A stretch of 64,000 nucleotides of DNA from Mycolicibacterium aurum (GCA_900078775.1 LT549889.1:744001-808000); one strand, 5' to 3'; numbered from the stretch's first letter, positions 9,701 to 19,185 are shown. Notes: generated by a model from the sequence alone, not told the origin. Translations and numbers: made by a program.

Positions 9701-10176
9701 TTCCGGGCAACCGCATCGAGGCGAAACTACGGGAGATACAGCAGGTACCCCGTGCCCAGCTGGACCACCAGAATCTGCGGGCCGGCGTGTACGAGGGACT
9801 GTGCCGGCGTGCCGAGTGGATGAGGTCCGGATGGTCCGCGAACTTCGAGCAGCAGCTATCGATGGTGCTGACTCCGATCAAGAGAGCCTCGATGTTGGCG
9901 CATGAGACGATTACGATGCGCATCGACCGGCTGCGCGGTATCGATCTCGCCGAGCACCCTTGGATGCTCATGTCTGTGCACTCATTGACACTTGCCTTTT
10001 TAGCTCGGCTCGAGGCGCACGGTCGGATCGCGGGACGTTACTTGAATTCTGGCTTGCTGCGGAACTGGGCACAGCTGGCACAGCTGTGCCCGACGATGAG
10101 TGCCAACGACCTGCTCATTGCGGAAGCAGCCGTGTTGTACGACCGACGCGGTGACCTTATTGGAGAAGATGAATGA
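6790..10176 (+). CDS. Large protein of unknown fold, first gene of a Druantia type III-like pair
   Basis: An 1128-aa protein without motifs I recognise: no P-loop, no obvious nuclease motif, no signal peptide or membrane segment. The N-terminal third is helical and acidic. The middle (~300-830) is rich in beta-type sequence. The C-terminal ~250 residues are again helical. I chose TTG at 6790 because GGGGAGG lies 4 bases before it; the frame also extends to TTG 6730 without a good site. The stop overlaps the start of the DUF1998 helicase by four bases (ATGA), so the two are translationally coupled. A large unknown protein before a large DUF1998 helicase is the layout of Druantia type III (DruH-DruE). 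That match is inference from size, order and partner. Confidence 0.6.
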   Translation: MSDRRSLSDWMSDEEHRWRALLQRVSLVIEADFSEEEVREAQRKFGAAVRQLEKQDVPHLEIIKRYPALTLLTLVGHAALAYDHGAFWESYWEELGLVRDADFENDIRRSLVDILDKFSLARFPDIERDSNRKYVMMLALHAGIPIHSLRDLLLVINDHITQGRPATGAAVMEWLQEPGKEHRTSTLDAPVCNFLLNGAEFAADILDRIIEFIQEATVDPTIFDRELNPGTTGLPSVLLYELVQQLKDAPLHIKRRRISAGAISRPSVVYLIDDDEIVLELPTPSGRVDLPWRVSLDGEVREVHASRRWGEGLHSATARAAVPAPVREAIVSHPAAAASSLPLVVQSDPLLTFDEKGKWIARRDGLKDTVWAVFPQDHQLVDAATQKPIECHDTGSPAGWHRWQSAFVELENVSALQLLRDGTPVGTQRLVRKDARPRFVLGESVTGLLTSEGRTVYRTRPWVMLPPAHTTPPPEWKVQVRRPGDTDWLISETWLGDPEETCVDPFDDASEAQLGYFEILVTGPMGSDARSVLFLLEGLDISFDPSIRVPLPGGLSPCTAVIEADGVAGIPADPIRFDTYTIEQQLELHNDSELVSVLLRPPHVEIRSGEAAIPTAWRMTPDATDPEDFSQDRFVAVRAPGVGKVAFGYFSEPGDLIQTGVNPRRRQGDVFELRTQQFADTARHHPTGRVVATLHTDAGAVDVTVLSARPRLLAAGARLVGDSLEFSDIAAIDGLAVHVWTMTAPWRPPETLSVEDGRAVLPDHLIDRGELRCQLFVDDPWVSVDPPVVPSELAFRVEQPGWFESGTPEQVMLARYIATGEITLKDLTVRPEVWTALARLHADGKRDRFAGLIEVLTTNPRPALECLGDSTISASDKMAMLIRSELVNHDFSAEETHNELHSHPWFGCMVELADLPSLYHRRHKVPAERAETLAYLRDRGGEVLTELLSTGKTARFHDTCLDSAVLELSFVPGNRIEAKLREIQQVPRAQLDHQNLRAGVYEGLCRRAEWMRSGWSANFEQQLSMVLTPIKRASMLAHETITMRIDRLRGIDLAEHPWMLMSVHSLTLAFLARLEAHGRIAGRYLNSGLLRNWAQLAQLCPTMSANDLLIAEAAVLYDRRGDLIGEDE

Positions 10177-13100
10177 TCGACCGGCTCGACCCGCTGGAAA
10201 CCGCCAAGTGCATCGAAGGAAGTTACAAACGATACCTCAAGACCCTCCTTGCGCCGCGCGATGAACAACTCGCTGAAGCATTCGATGCGGAGATCGACTC
10301 CAGCCTGCTGCTGACCAAGGGGCCCATCCTGGAGATGACGCCGCCCTACGAGACCGGCGCAACATGCCGCGAACTCATCGCTGAGGGTGTCCTCGACAGA
10401 GACTTCGAACGTCTCGAGTCGTCCTTCCCGCTGGACCAGAGTCTCTATGTGCATCAAGAGACGGCCATACGCAAGTTCGTTACCGGACGAAACCTCGTGG
10501 TGAGCACCGGAACCGGTTCCGGCAAGACCGAGAGCTTCCTCATTCCGATCATCAACTCTCTCATTGAGGACTCCCGTCGAGGCGCCTTGGGACCCGGGGT
10601 ACGGGCATTGTTGCTGTATCCGATGAATGCTCTAGCCAACGATCAACTGAAGCGCCTTCGAAAGGTGTTGGCTTCGGTCCCGGATATAACTTTCGGCCGG
10701 TACACCGGGGAGACGAGCCAGCGATCCCGCGATGCCGAAGCCGAGTTCTACCAAGCTAATCCTGGGGTTCAACGTCTCCCGAACGAGTTGCTTAGCCGCG
10801 AGGAAATGCAAGAAACGCCACCGCATTTCCTGCTCACGAACTACGCGATGCTGGAGTACTTGTTGCTCCGGCCGGCCGACATGGTGCTGTTCGATGGCCC
10901 GAACGCGGGTACGTGGCGGTTCATCGTGATGGATGAGGCGCACGTGTACGACGGTGCGCAGGGCTCTGAAGTCGCACTACTGATTCGCCGACTCAAACAA
11001 CGCGTCGCGCCCGGTACGAATCTTCAGTGCATTGCGACATCTGCCTCGTTGAATGGATCGGTTCGCAACGATCCGCGAGGCGAAGCGATGGAATTCGCCC
11101 AGAATCTCTTTGACGCCAAATTTGAATACGTTGAGGGCGATCCGTCCCGACAAGACCTGGTCGAACCGGTCCGCAAGAAACACACTCCGGCGCCGAACTG
11201 GCAGCTCACAGGCGACCAGCTGTTGGGTCTGCGCAGTGGTGCCTGCGCGCTGAGCGACGTTCTTCCTGCACAGCACGCCGCGCAAGCATTGTCCAGTGAA
11301 CGATCGATGGTCGAGCTTAAAGAGGCGCTCAGCACGGGGCCGGTCGATGTTCGGACACTGCGTGACCGACTGTGGCCCGGCGATGAACAGGCCGCCGAAA
11401 AGCTTGATGCGTTAGTCGAACTGGGTAGCGCACTCCGAGACGACGGCGGCCACCCGGTGCTATCGGCGCGCTACCACCTGTTCGTGCGAGCGACAGAGGG
11501 TGCATTCGTCAGCTTCAATCAGGACGGACCGCGGATCTTCCTGGGCCGCCACGAGGTTGACCCGGATACCGGTCGCGCCGTCTTCGAGTTCGGGACGTGC
11601 CAGCGGTGCGGTGCCGTGCACCTTGCCGGTGACGTGGACACCCGCGGTAAGCAGGAGTACTTCGTTCCGGCCAAAGCGGCCGACCGTTCGGTGAATTGGC
11701 TGGTCCTTGCTGACGTCCAGGGGGATGTGCTTTTCGACGAGGACGAAATCACGCTCGCAGAGTACGAAGCCAAGTCCGCGAAGTGGGATCCCAGGACGCG
11801 GAGACTGTGTAGCGGGTGCGGCCTGCTGACTGACGCCGCCGCAACAGGGTGTGCCGGGACGAATTGTGTTGGTGCGCAACTGCTACTGGTGCGCGAACAT
11901 CCACGCGCGACGCGGGTTATGAGCCGCTGCACCGAGTGCGGCACGCAATCCCGCCAAGGCGTGCGTCGGCTCCGCACCGACGTGAATGCTGCCCCGGCCG
12001 TCGTGACGACCGCGCTGTACCAGCAGCTGCCCGAAGCACGTGACGAATCGGCCGACCAAGTCGGCGGCGGGCGAAAGCTCCTGATGTTCTCAGATTCGCG
12101 CCAGTCGGCGGCGTTCGCTGCGCCCTACCTTGATCGCACATATACGCGGATGCTTGAGCGGCGCTACATTACACAGGCGTTGCGGGATCCCGCAGCGGCA
12201 GGCGGCAACCTTACCGTCAACGACCTCGCCACGTTGACGCGCGAGAAGGCCGACGCAGCCGGTCATTTTCCTCGTTCCATGGGCCGCATCGAAATCAGCC
12301 AGGCGGTAAATCAATGGGTGTCGGGCGAGCTGATGACGCTGGAAACCCGACAGTCCCTTGAGGGCCTTGGACTCATGCGTGTCGCACTCCGGCCGACGAC
12401 CGCCATACCGATGCGCGGTTTCACGTCCCTCGGCCTGACTGAAGAGGAGTCATGGGCGTTACTCAACGAGCTGGTGAAGACCGTGCGCCTGCAAGGCGCC
12501 GTGACAGTTCTCGACCGCGTTGATGTCAAGGACGAGCGGTTCTCACCGCGGAATACTCGAGTCAGGATGCGCTCGACCGGATCCGACCGGGCGAAACAGA
12601 TCATCAGTTGGAGTCCGAGCGGGACGGGTACGACGAACAGTCGCATCACATTCCTTCGCAAGGTGCTCGCAGACCTCTCCAACGACACTCCTGCGGAACG
12701 CATTCTCGAAGGCTGCTGGAAGCTGCTCGAGTCGAGCGGGCTCTTGGTGTCGGAATCTGACCGTGCAGTGGGTGGCTACGTATACCAGTTGAACGCGAAC
12801 ATGCTTTCCGTGTCTGACGCCGCCGATAGCAAGTGGTATGAATGCACGACCTGCCGACTGTTGACTGCGTTCTCGGTTCGCGATATCTGTCCCAATAGTC
12901 GGTGCACCGGGAAGCTGAAGCCATTCGAGCTGCCCGATCCCAGTGTCGATTCGAACCACTACCGCGTGGTCTACCAAACGATGGAAACTGCTCCGCTGAC
13001 GGCGCGCGAACACACCGCTCAGTGGAGTGCTAAGGAAGCTGCGGACATCCAGCGGAACTTCATCAACGGCGCAGTGAATGTGTTGTCATGTTCCACCACA

Positions 13101-14837
13101 TTCGAGCTGGGAGTTGATGTTGGGGACTTGCAGTCAGTCGTCATGCGCAACATGCCGCCGAAAACGGCCAACTACGTTCAGCGGGCCGGCCGTGCCGGCC
13201 GTAGGGCGGCGTCTGCGGCGCTGGTCGTCACCTACGCCAACAGGTCTGCACATGACCTCGCTCAGTATCAGAACCCAACAGCAATGATCGCCGGCCAGAT
13301 GCGTATTCCGTGGGTACCGGTGGACAACGCTCGTATCGGCCGCAGGCACGCACACTCCATTGCATTGGCCGCGTACTTCCGGCACTGCTATGAAACAAAG
13401 GGTGATTGGTGGAGAACTGCGGGCCAGTTCTTCGCTCCGGCCGAAGATGGTGGGCCCTCGCCCTCGGATGGTGTACAAGAGTTCTTGACCCCGGTACCCA
13501 AGACGGTCCTGGACGCACTGACCGAGGCACTGCCGACTGGCGTGCAGTCTGAGATCGGTGTGCACGATGACAGTTGGGTTGAGCCTTTAATTGAGCTGCT
13601 CGACTTGGTGCGAAGAGAGCTCATTCAGGACGTTGCCGATATCGAAGAGCGGATCGTGGAGGCTCTGAAGGCGAGAAAGGGATTCCTTATCGATCGTCTG
13701 GAAGCTACGAAACGTACGATCACGGGTCGTCCCCTGCTTGGTCACCTAGGCAGCCGGAACATCCTGCCCAAGTATGGCTTTCCAGTTGACACGGTGGAGC
13801 TCAACACGGTCAACTCGGCAGACCCCGTGGGCCGCAAGCTGGCTCTGGATCGTGACCTGTCGCTGGCCATCTACGACTATGCGCCCGGAAATCAGGTCGT
13901 TGCGGGTGGCAAGCTATGGACGTCCGCGGGCCTAAGAAAGCGCCCCGGCAAGGAACTGGTCCGCCACAAGTTCCGGGTGTGCTGTAGTTGCGGCCGTTTC
14001 GAGCGTGGTACTGAACTTGATTCAAACGATCCGTGCCCGAGTTGCTTAGAACCGTTCAAGTCGATAGGGACTCTGGTAATCCCCGAGTTCGGGTTTATGG
14101 CAGCGCCAGACTCTCGCGACGTCGGTAGTGCACCGCCGGAACGGTTTTGGCATGGTGGAAGTTACGTCGAGTCTCATGGAGACGAAATTGGTCTGCACCC
14201 TTGGGTCGGGTCGAGCGGAATGAAGGTAACCGCGCGCGCCGGGGTGCGTGCCTGGCTTGCTGTGGTCTCCGACGGTGCCGGGGATGGCTTCCAGTTGTGC
14301 CAGTGGTGCGGTTGGGCGGCATCGGTCGAACGGGGGAGTCGACGACGCAAGCACACTCGCCCGGAGAGTGGCCGCGACTGTGACGGGCCATTGGAGACTA
14401 TTTCCCTCGGCCATCGGTATCAGTCCGACATTGCAGAGTTCACGTTCGACGGTGTGCCATTCCGGCGAGACCAAGAGGCCAGCTGGTGGTCCGCCCTGTA
14501 CGCCATCTTGGAGGGGGCGTCGCACGCGCTAGAGATCACCCGTGACGATATCGACGGTGCGCTGTCGTGGAGTGCCGATCACAAACGCAGCATCGTGCTG
14601 TTCGACACCGTGCCCGGGGGCGCTGGATCCGCGAAGCGGATCGCGGAGAATATCGGTGTCGTGCTGGAGTCCGCCGTCAGGCGCGTAGAGAACTGTGACT
14701 GCGGTGAGGAGACATCGTGCTACGGCTGTCTGCGTTCGTACCGGAACGGGCGGTTGCACGAACAGCTTTCGCGCAAGGCTGCATTGTCGCTTCTGGGGGT
14801 CCAGCCCGCGACGAGTGCGGTTACTGGCCTTGCCTAG
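10173..14837 (+). CDS. Large SF2 helicase with zinc clusters and C-terminal DUF1998 (DruE-like)
   Basis: A 1554-aa DEAD/DEAH helicase. Motifs: Walker A GTGSGKT at 113-119, DEAH (MDEAHVYDG) near 254, SAS (ATSAS), and motif VI QRAGRAGR in the second RecA lobe. Several Cys clusters look zinc-binding: CQRCG, CSGCG, CTECG, CTTC, CCSCG with CPSC, and CQWCG. The end has the DUF1998 pattern (VPGGAGSAKRIAEN, then CDCGEETSCYGCLRSY). Relatives include MrfA-type repair helicases, DrmA/DrmB of DISARM and DruE of Druantia; the partner gene upstream favours the last. Expected role: ATP-driven recognition and unwinding of invading DNA. It could also belong to the phosphorothioation locus downstream as a restriction arm. 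Confidence 0.8.
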   Translation: MIDRLDPLETAKCIEGSYKRYLKTLLAPRDEQLAEAFDAEIDSSLLLTKGPILEMTPPYETGATCRELIAEGVLDRDFERLESSFPLDQSLYVHQETAIRKFVTGRNLVVSTGTGSGKTESFLIPIINSLIEDSRRGALGPGVRALLLYPMNALANDQLKRLRKVLASVPDITFGRYTGETSQRSRDAEAEFYQANPGVQRLPNELLSREEMQETPPHFLLTNYAMLEYLLLRPADMVLFDGPNAGTWRFIVMDEAHVYDGAQGSEVALLIRRLKQRVAPGTNLQCIATSASLNGSVRNDPRGEAMEFAQNLFDAKFEYVEGDPSRQDLVEPVRKKHTPAPNWQLTGDQLLGLRSGACALSDVLPAQHAAQALSSERSMVELKEALSTGPVDVRTLRDRLWPGDEQAAEKLDALVELGSALRDDGGHPVLSARYHLFVRATEGAFVSFNQDGPRIFLGRHEVDPDTGRAVFEFGTCQRCGAVHLAGDVDTRGKQEYFVPAKAADRSVNWLVLADVQGDVLFDEDEITLAEYEAKSAKWDPRTRRLCSGCGLLTDAAATGCAGTNCVGAQLLLVREHPRATRVMSRCTECGTQSRQGVRRLRTDVNAAPAVVTTALYQQLPEARDESADQVGGGRKLLMFSDSRQSAAFAAPYLDRTYTRMLERRYITQALRDPAAAGGNLTVNDLATLTREKADAAGHFPRSMGRIEISQAVNQWVSGELMTLETRQSLEGLGLMRVALRPTTAIPMRGFTSLGLTEEESWALLNELVKTVRLQGAVTVLDRVDVKDERFSPRNTRVRMRSTGSDRAKQIISWSPSGTGTTNSRITFLRKVLADLSNDTPAERILEGCWKLLESSGLLVSESDRAVGGYVYQLNANMLSVSDAADSKWYECTTCRLLTAFSVRDICPNSRCTGKLKPFELPDPSVDSNHYRVVYQTMETAPLTAREHTAQWSAKEAADIQRNFINGAVNVLSCSTTFELGVDVGDLQSVVMRNMPPKTANYVQRAGRAGRRAASAALVVTYANRSAHDLAQYQNPTAMIAGQMRIPWVPVDNARIGRRHAHSIALAAYFRHCYETKGDWWRTAGQFFAPAEDGGPSPSDGVQEFLTPVPKTVLDALTEALPTGVQSEIGVHDDSWVEPLIELLDLVRRELIQDVADIEERIVEALKARKGFLIDRLEATKRTITGRPLLGHLGSRNILPKYGFPVDTVELNTVNSADPVGRKLALDRDLSLAIYDYAPGNQVVAGGKLWTSAGLRKRPGKELVRHKFRVCCSCGRFERGTELDSNDPCPSCLEPFKSIGTLVIPEFGFMAAPDSRDVGSAPPERFWHGGSYVESHGDEIGLHPWVGSSGMKVTARAGVRAWLAVVSDGAGDGFQLCQWCGWAASVERGSRRRKHTRPESGRDCDGPLETISLGHRYQSDIAEFTFDGVPFRRDQEASWWSALYAILEGASHALEITRDDIDGALSWSADHKRSIVLFDTVPGGAGSAKRIAENIGVVLESAVRRVENCDCGEETSCYGCLRSYRNGRLHEQLSRKAALSLLGVQPATSAVTGLA

Positions 14838-15138
14838 ATATGGCAGATACGTTGCGCTGGACCAGCGGATTCAGGGTGGGGTGTGGCGGCCCAGTTAACG
14901 ACCTCCGCGCGTCGAACGACCGAGGTGCCATAGTGCTTGCGCATCAATCAACCTACGAGAATGTGGCTAGATACTAGCCGGCGTGATCGGTCGAAGGGTA
15001 TGTCGGCTCCAGTCAAGATGCCACGGTGCTGTGCGGAAAATAGTTGAAGCCCTACGCAGGTAGCGTGGAGCTGTTGCGGCCATCAGAGCCCGAAAGGCGA
15101 TATACTGCGGCTTCGGTTAGTCGCAAACGAGCTGTCAA
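14838..15138. promoter_or_regulatory. Intergenic region with probable promoter of the 15139 operon
   Basis: A 301-base gap separates the DUF1998 helicase from the AT-richer trio. A TATACT hexamer at 15101-15106 resembles a strong -10 element, 32 bases before the ATG; the nearest -35-like TTGCGG (15074-15079) is rather far at 21 bases. No gene with a ribosome binding site is visible. Confidence 0.3.
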
Positions 15139-15762
15139 ATGGCTAAGGGGCGAAGTTTGGCTACAGCACCCAAATGGCAGGTCTGTCGTGGCGCTGTCTT
15201 AGCGAGTGCTATCGAGTCGAATGAATCGCTAGCACCGTATATCGACGATGGGGGTGGGGTCTATTTCTGGAAGATGAGCTTTCGTCCGGAAGCATGGGAG
15301 TCGAGTGACGCGGTTAGCATGGTGGCCTGGCTCGAAGAACTTACATCTGGGCTTCGCGGTAAGTCGCCGGCAATGTCACTGTCACACATTTTGCAGGTCC
15401 CCAGCATCGAGCTTCGTGGGCGTGGGCTAACCAAGGATAAGTCACAGTACTTGCTAGAATTCTTAAAGAATCCACGGGCGCGACAATGGATGAAGCAGTA
15501 TATTCAATCGCTCGAGGAATTTTCTCCAACGTTATATGTTGGAGAAACGGAGAACTTCAGGAAGCGTGCTGCCGATCACGTGCGCCATTTGACGGACTTC
15601 GGAATTACAGTGCAAGAGGCCCAAGACTTAGCTTGGGAACGTCTGGACTTTTACTATTTGGTCTTACATGGGTTTGAGTCTCAGCCAGAACGATTGCGCA
15701 AATCGGTTGAGTACATATCGGCTGCGCTTACCATTGCTGGTCTAACGAAAAGGCCGGGGTAG
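15139..15762 (+). CDS. GIY-YIG-like nuclease-fold protein
   Basis: A 207-aa protein. Residues 40-42 (GVY) and 133-137 (YVGET, then NFRKRAADH with Arg143 and His147) match the two strands and the basic helix of the GIY-YIG fold. About 90 residues are inserted between the two halves, more than usual, and a Glu in AWERLDFYY could be the metal ligand. GIY-YIG proteins usually cut DNA. The gene opens a tight operon: nine bases to the DGQHR gene, which in turn overlaps the helicase gene. Codon use is visibly AT-richer than the surrounding genes. Catalytic competence is uncertain because the motifs are spread out. Confidence 0.55.
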   Translation: MAKGRSLATAPKWQVCRGAVLASAIESNESLAPYIDDGGGVYFWKMSFRPEAWESSDAVSMVAWLEELTSGLRGKSPAMSLSHILQVPSIELRGRGLTKDKSQYLLEFLKNPRARQWMKQYIQSLEEFSPTLYVGETENFRKRAADHVRHLTDFGITVQEAQDLAWERLDFYYLVLHGFESQPERLRKSVEYISAALTIAGLTKRPG

Positions 15763-15771
15763 GGAGATAAG

Positions 15772-17853
15772 GTGACAAGAGCACTAGACGATGTCAGGCC
15801 ATCAGCGCATATCGACTTCTTATACGGAAGATTTAGTCTCTCGCGCTGGAAAATTCCATATTTCGCGACCACGGTGTCACTTGAAGATGCCGCCAACGAC
15901 CTGCATCTGACTTCGGAGATACCTGGCAGCGAGGATATTCGGTGGAGTTTGGATGAGCTCTACCAACGAGATATCGACTGGCGTCGAGTCGAGCAGCGAA
16001 TAACACCATATCTTCGCGATCAGGATAACCCACAGTTCTTCAACGCTATAACTATTGCGCTGTTGCCCTATGATTCTGTGAATCGCCGCACGGTAGACAG
16101 TTTCGCTACCTCCGTGGAGTGGCGGCCACCAAAGCACGATTCGGACTCTTCCTACAAAAAGGAATTGAAAGTAGGGCCCATAAAGTTCGGTTACTGGGAC
16201 GAATGGTCGGAAGTTACGGATGCTGCTTTCCGAAGTGGACGTATGCGATGGAACAAGGACCAAGTTTTTGGCGTCGCTATTGACGGGCAACATCGACTTG
16301 CGGCTATAAAAGCTTTAGTGGCCGCTGGCGGGCCGTCGGCCGAGACTGCGCAGACGCGCGTCCCCGTCATCCTTCTGGTCTTCGATGAGCGTGTGGGATT
16401 CGTAGCGCCTGATAACAACGGCACGGTTGAATTGCTGCGTAGGCTCTTTATTGACCTCAACAAACACGCTCAGACAGTGAGTCGCGGGCGTCAGATCCTT
16501 CTTGATGATCGGGATCCGCACTCACTATGTGTGAGGGCCCTTCTGCAGAACGAACTCTCCGAGAGCCTCGACTCTTTGATTGATTCCCCTCCGCGTATGC
16601 CCTTGTCGCTTGTGGACTGGCACTCCGAACAGGCGAAGTTCGATACAGGTCCATACATCACGACGGTTCTCGGGCTTGATTGGCTCGTCGGGAACGTCCT
16701 GGAGACAAAACCTATACGTGATTTTACTGATTACCCCGCTATTGCTAAACAGATAAAGAAGTTACAGGGCCGGCTAGGTATCGACCTTGCTGCTGCCCGC
16801 GAGAAGCTGGCCGAGCTGGAAAGCTTCCAGCAGAGCCCGTTCTCTTATTCGGATGAGGATCTTGACTTAATTGAGTCCGCGTTCGCGGACGTCTGGAACG
16901 GGCCGTTGACCACTATCCTGTCGAAATTCCAGCCGTATCAGGACCTAATCGCGAAGAGACTGCATGATGGCAGCCTATCGCTGGATCACCAGCAGTGGTT
17001 TCACCTATCGGAAAGAAAGAAGCAGGACCCTTATGAGGGCAAGGCGACCCAGGATTACAAGCAATTCCTGGGCCGAGTGACCACTCGGGCCGTTCACCCT
17101 GTAAGTGAGAAGCAGTTCAACGACGTCTTAATAAACTTGAATGGGCAAAAGAAAGACAATCTGGCCTATAATGTTGCGTTTCAACGTGCGCTAATTCTAG
17201 GTTTCTTGGAGTTTTCCAAGCTAACCGCCTCTGAAATCGACGAGGTGGCGGTCGCCGAAGAAGACGAAGATTTTCCTGATTTTGGCGAGCTCGAAATTCC
17301 TGAAAATGACGAGGCCGGCGCTGATTCGGTGGAGGAAGAATTCTCAGTCGCAGTGGCCGAAACTAAGCAATCCATCCTTAAGGCACAATACGCTGCGCGG
17401 GCGGAAGAGTATGTGCAGGCGCTAAACCGCGTAATCGATGCGTTTCCGGATTTTCTCCATATAGACGGCGTCTATACAAAATCTGATGGCGATGATGCCG
17501 AGTTTTGGGCAGGCACTCTACTAAAAAAGCCTGACGACACCATCGACTTCACCCAGGCCGCCTCGCTACGCGCGAGGGATCTAATTTTCTTGGCGGCAGC
17601 AATGGTGCTTTACGATGATAGGACTGAGCCTGGCCACACGTCTGATTTCGAGAGTTTTTGGCTCGCGTGCACGCAGCGCAACGATCTCGGATTTGCGGAT
17701 AGTGTAAGGCGGGGAATTACTCGTTTCGCAAAAGGAGACAACAGCGCAGCCGGTCGAATTATAAGGGGGCGGGGAGACGAATATACCGAATATCTTGGGT
17801 TCGAAGAGGCTCGGGAACGTTTTCTCTTCATGTGGGAGGAGTTAGGGCTATAG
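15772..17853 (+). CDS. DGQHR-domain (DndB-like) protein
   Basis: A 693-aa protein with the signature DGQHR at 171-175, inside VAIDGQHRLAAIK, as in DndB, DpdB and other ParB-like proteins. DndB regulates phosphorothioation genes by binding their promoter. This protein is much longer than a typical DndB (about 350-400 aa); the extra C-terminal half has an acidic stretch around 490-520 and no recognised motif. Start GTG at 15772 follows GGGAG. Its 3' end overlaps the next helicase gene by 22 bases. It may regulate the sspABCD operon 1.5 kb downstream, or act inside its own three-gene system. Confidence 0.75.
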   Translation: MTRALDDVRPSAHIDFLYGRFSLSRWKIPYFATTVSLEDAANDLHLTSEIPGSEDIRWSLDELYQRDIDWRRVEQRITPYLRDQDNPQFFNAITIALLPYDSVNRRTVDSFATSVEWRPPKHDSDSSYKKELKVGPIKFGYWDEWSEVTDAAFRSGRMRWNKDQVFGVAIDGQHRLAAIKALVAAGGPSAETAQTRVPVILLVFDERVGFVAPDNNGTVELLRRLFIDLNKHAQTVSRGRQILLDDRDPHSLCVRALLQNELSESLDSLIDSPPRMPLSLVDWHSEQAKFDTGPYITTVLGLDWLVGNVLETKPIRDFTDYPAIAKQIKKLQGRLGIDLAAAREKLAELESFQQSPFSYSDEDLDLIESAFADVWNGPLTTILSKFQPYQDLIAKRLHDGSLSLDHQQWFHLSERKKQDPYEGKATQDYKQFLGRVTTRAVHPVSEKQFNDVLINLNGQKKDNLAYNVAFQRALILGFLEFSKLTASEIDEVAVAEEDEDFPDFGELEIPENDEAGADSVEEEFSVAVAETKQSILKAQYAARAEEYVQALNRVIDAFPDFLHIDGVYTKSDGDDAEFWAGTLLKKPDDTIDFTQAASLRARDLIFLAAAMVLYDDRTEPGHTSDFESFWLACTQRNDLGFADSVRRGITRFAKGDNSAAGRIIRGRGDEYTEYLGFEEARERFLFMWEELGL

Positions 17854-19109
17854 GTGCTTCTTGGACGTCGAAGTACCAGCTGCTGCAGTCGCAGTTACCC
17901 TCCGAGTTGCAAGTTAGCGGACCTTTCGATAGCAGGCCCTTGGCCCTTGGTCTGGAGTATCAGGACTCTAGATTCGAGTTTCGTGAATTGATACGCGACA
18001 AGAGCAGGCCTAAGTTGTTTGACTATCAGAGGGATTTAGTCGAGCAGTTCACTGCCACAGCTGCGGCGTCTTCTGAGGCGTTGCTTTCACTGCCTACCGG
18101 CGGCGGCAAAACGAGAACAGCGGTCGTTGGTGTGTTGTCGCTGCTATCAGGTATGAGTCGGGGGAGAGTCGTATGGCTGGCTCCGACGATAGAATTGCTT
18201 GATCAGGCAGCTGAGACTTTCGTCATGGCGTGGAAAGAGTTTGGATCGGCCCCTGACATCGCAATAACAAAAACTCTCGACCGCCGGCGGGATAACTTGA
18301 TCTGGTTAACAACGCCACAAGCTGTAAATGCGTTGTTGAATCGATCAAATCGACTTGGGGCTTGGGATCTGGTGGTTTTTGACGAAGCTCACCAAGTTGC
18401 TGCACGAACATATCGTCACGCGGTTGATGTATTGCGAGGAACGGGCCCTTCGAACGCGAAAGTGCCGATGATCGGTCTTTCGGCGACACCAGGGCGAAAC
18501 GTAGAACATGAGATTGAGAGTTTGCTCACCATTTTTGGAGGCCGCCTACTTCGGAGTGCAAAGTTGGGTGCAAATCCAGTTGCAGCCCTACAACAACAGG
18601 GCGTGCTTGCGAAATTGAACTTCCGTAAGTTCACCAAACGTTCGGTATCAAAGGATCGCGAAGCGGAACGGCTTGTCATAGCGGCGCGCGCAGCAGAAGA
18701 GTTATTCCGGCGAGGACGACATATTATGGTGTTTTCTGCGTCCGTCGGCGGTGCCTATTTGCTGCAGGATGTCCTCCGGAAGCTTGACGTGCCAGCGCAA
18801 GCGGTAGACTCAAGCCTTTCGGCCAGCGAGAGGAGCGGCGCCCTCGAGGCATTCGCAAGACGCGAAACAGCGGTGCTTATAAATCAGAGATTGCTCGCTA
18901 CAGGTTATGATTGTCCTGCAGTCACTGACATTTTTCTGCTGCCAGAAATAGGGAGTCCAATTCTATTTGAGCAAATGGTAGGTCGTGGAGCGCGCGGGCC
19001 CCGCACAGGGGGCGCGCATTCCGCGACAATTTGGGAGTTCGATGACCACTTGAGCCTGCACGGACTGCCTAGTTCCTATTACAGATACGCTGACTACGAT
19101 TGGTCGTAG
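17832..19109 (+). CDS. SF2 (DEAH) helicase of the DGQHR operon
   Basis: A 425-aa superfamily 2 helicase with Walker A PTGGGKT 88-94, DEAH 184-187, SATPG, and a C-terminal lobe carrying a DCPAVTDIF segment and QMVGRGARGPRTGG (motif VI). It resembles ResIII-type translocases but has no nuclease domain, so it may drive the GIY-YIG or DGQHR partner. The GTG start at 17832 lies inside the end of the DGQHR gene; no strong ribosome binding site precedes it, and coupling by overlap is likely. A later start is possible because a GGGAGGAG tract lies at 17834-17841. Confidence 0.8.
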   Translation: MGGVRAIGASWTSKYQLLQSQLPSELQVSGPFDSRPLALGLEYQDSRFEFRELIRDKSRPKLFDYQRDLVEQFTATAAASSEALLSLPTGGGKTRTAVVGVLSLLSGMSRGRVVWLAPTIELLDQAAETFVMAWKEFGSAPDIAITKTLDRRRDNLIWLTTPQAVNALLNRSNRLGAWDLVVFDEAHQVAARTYRHAVDVLRGTGPSNAKVPMIGLSATPGRNVEHEIESLLTIFGGRLLRSAKLGANPVAALQQQGVLAKLNFRKFTKRSVSKDREAERLVIAARAAEELFRRGRHIMVFSASVGGAYLLQDVLRKLDVPAQAVDSSLSASERSGALEAFARRETAVLINQRLLATGYDCPAVTDIFLLPEIGSPILFEQMVGRGARGPRTGGAHSATIWEFDDHLSLHGLPSSYYRYADYDWS

Positions 19110-19185
19110 GCCACACGAAATACACCTACTTACTGCCTGTCGTGTTGGCGGGGGAGCCATTCCTTCGGCCGCCTTTGCGCGCTGT

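Noticed and set aside
15772..17853. SspE identity for the DGQHR protein
   Set aside because: No HNH (DUF1524) C-terminal motif and the DGQHR context is DndB-like, not DUF262-like.
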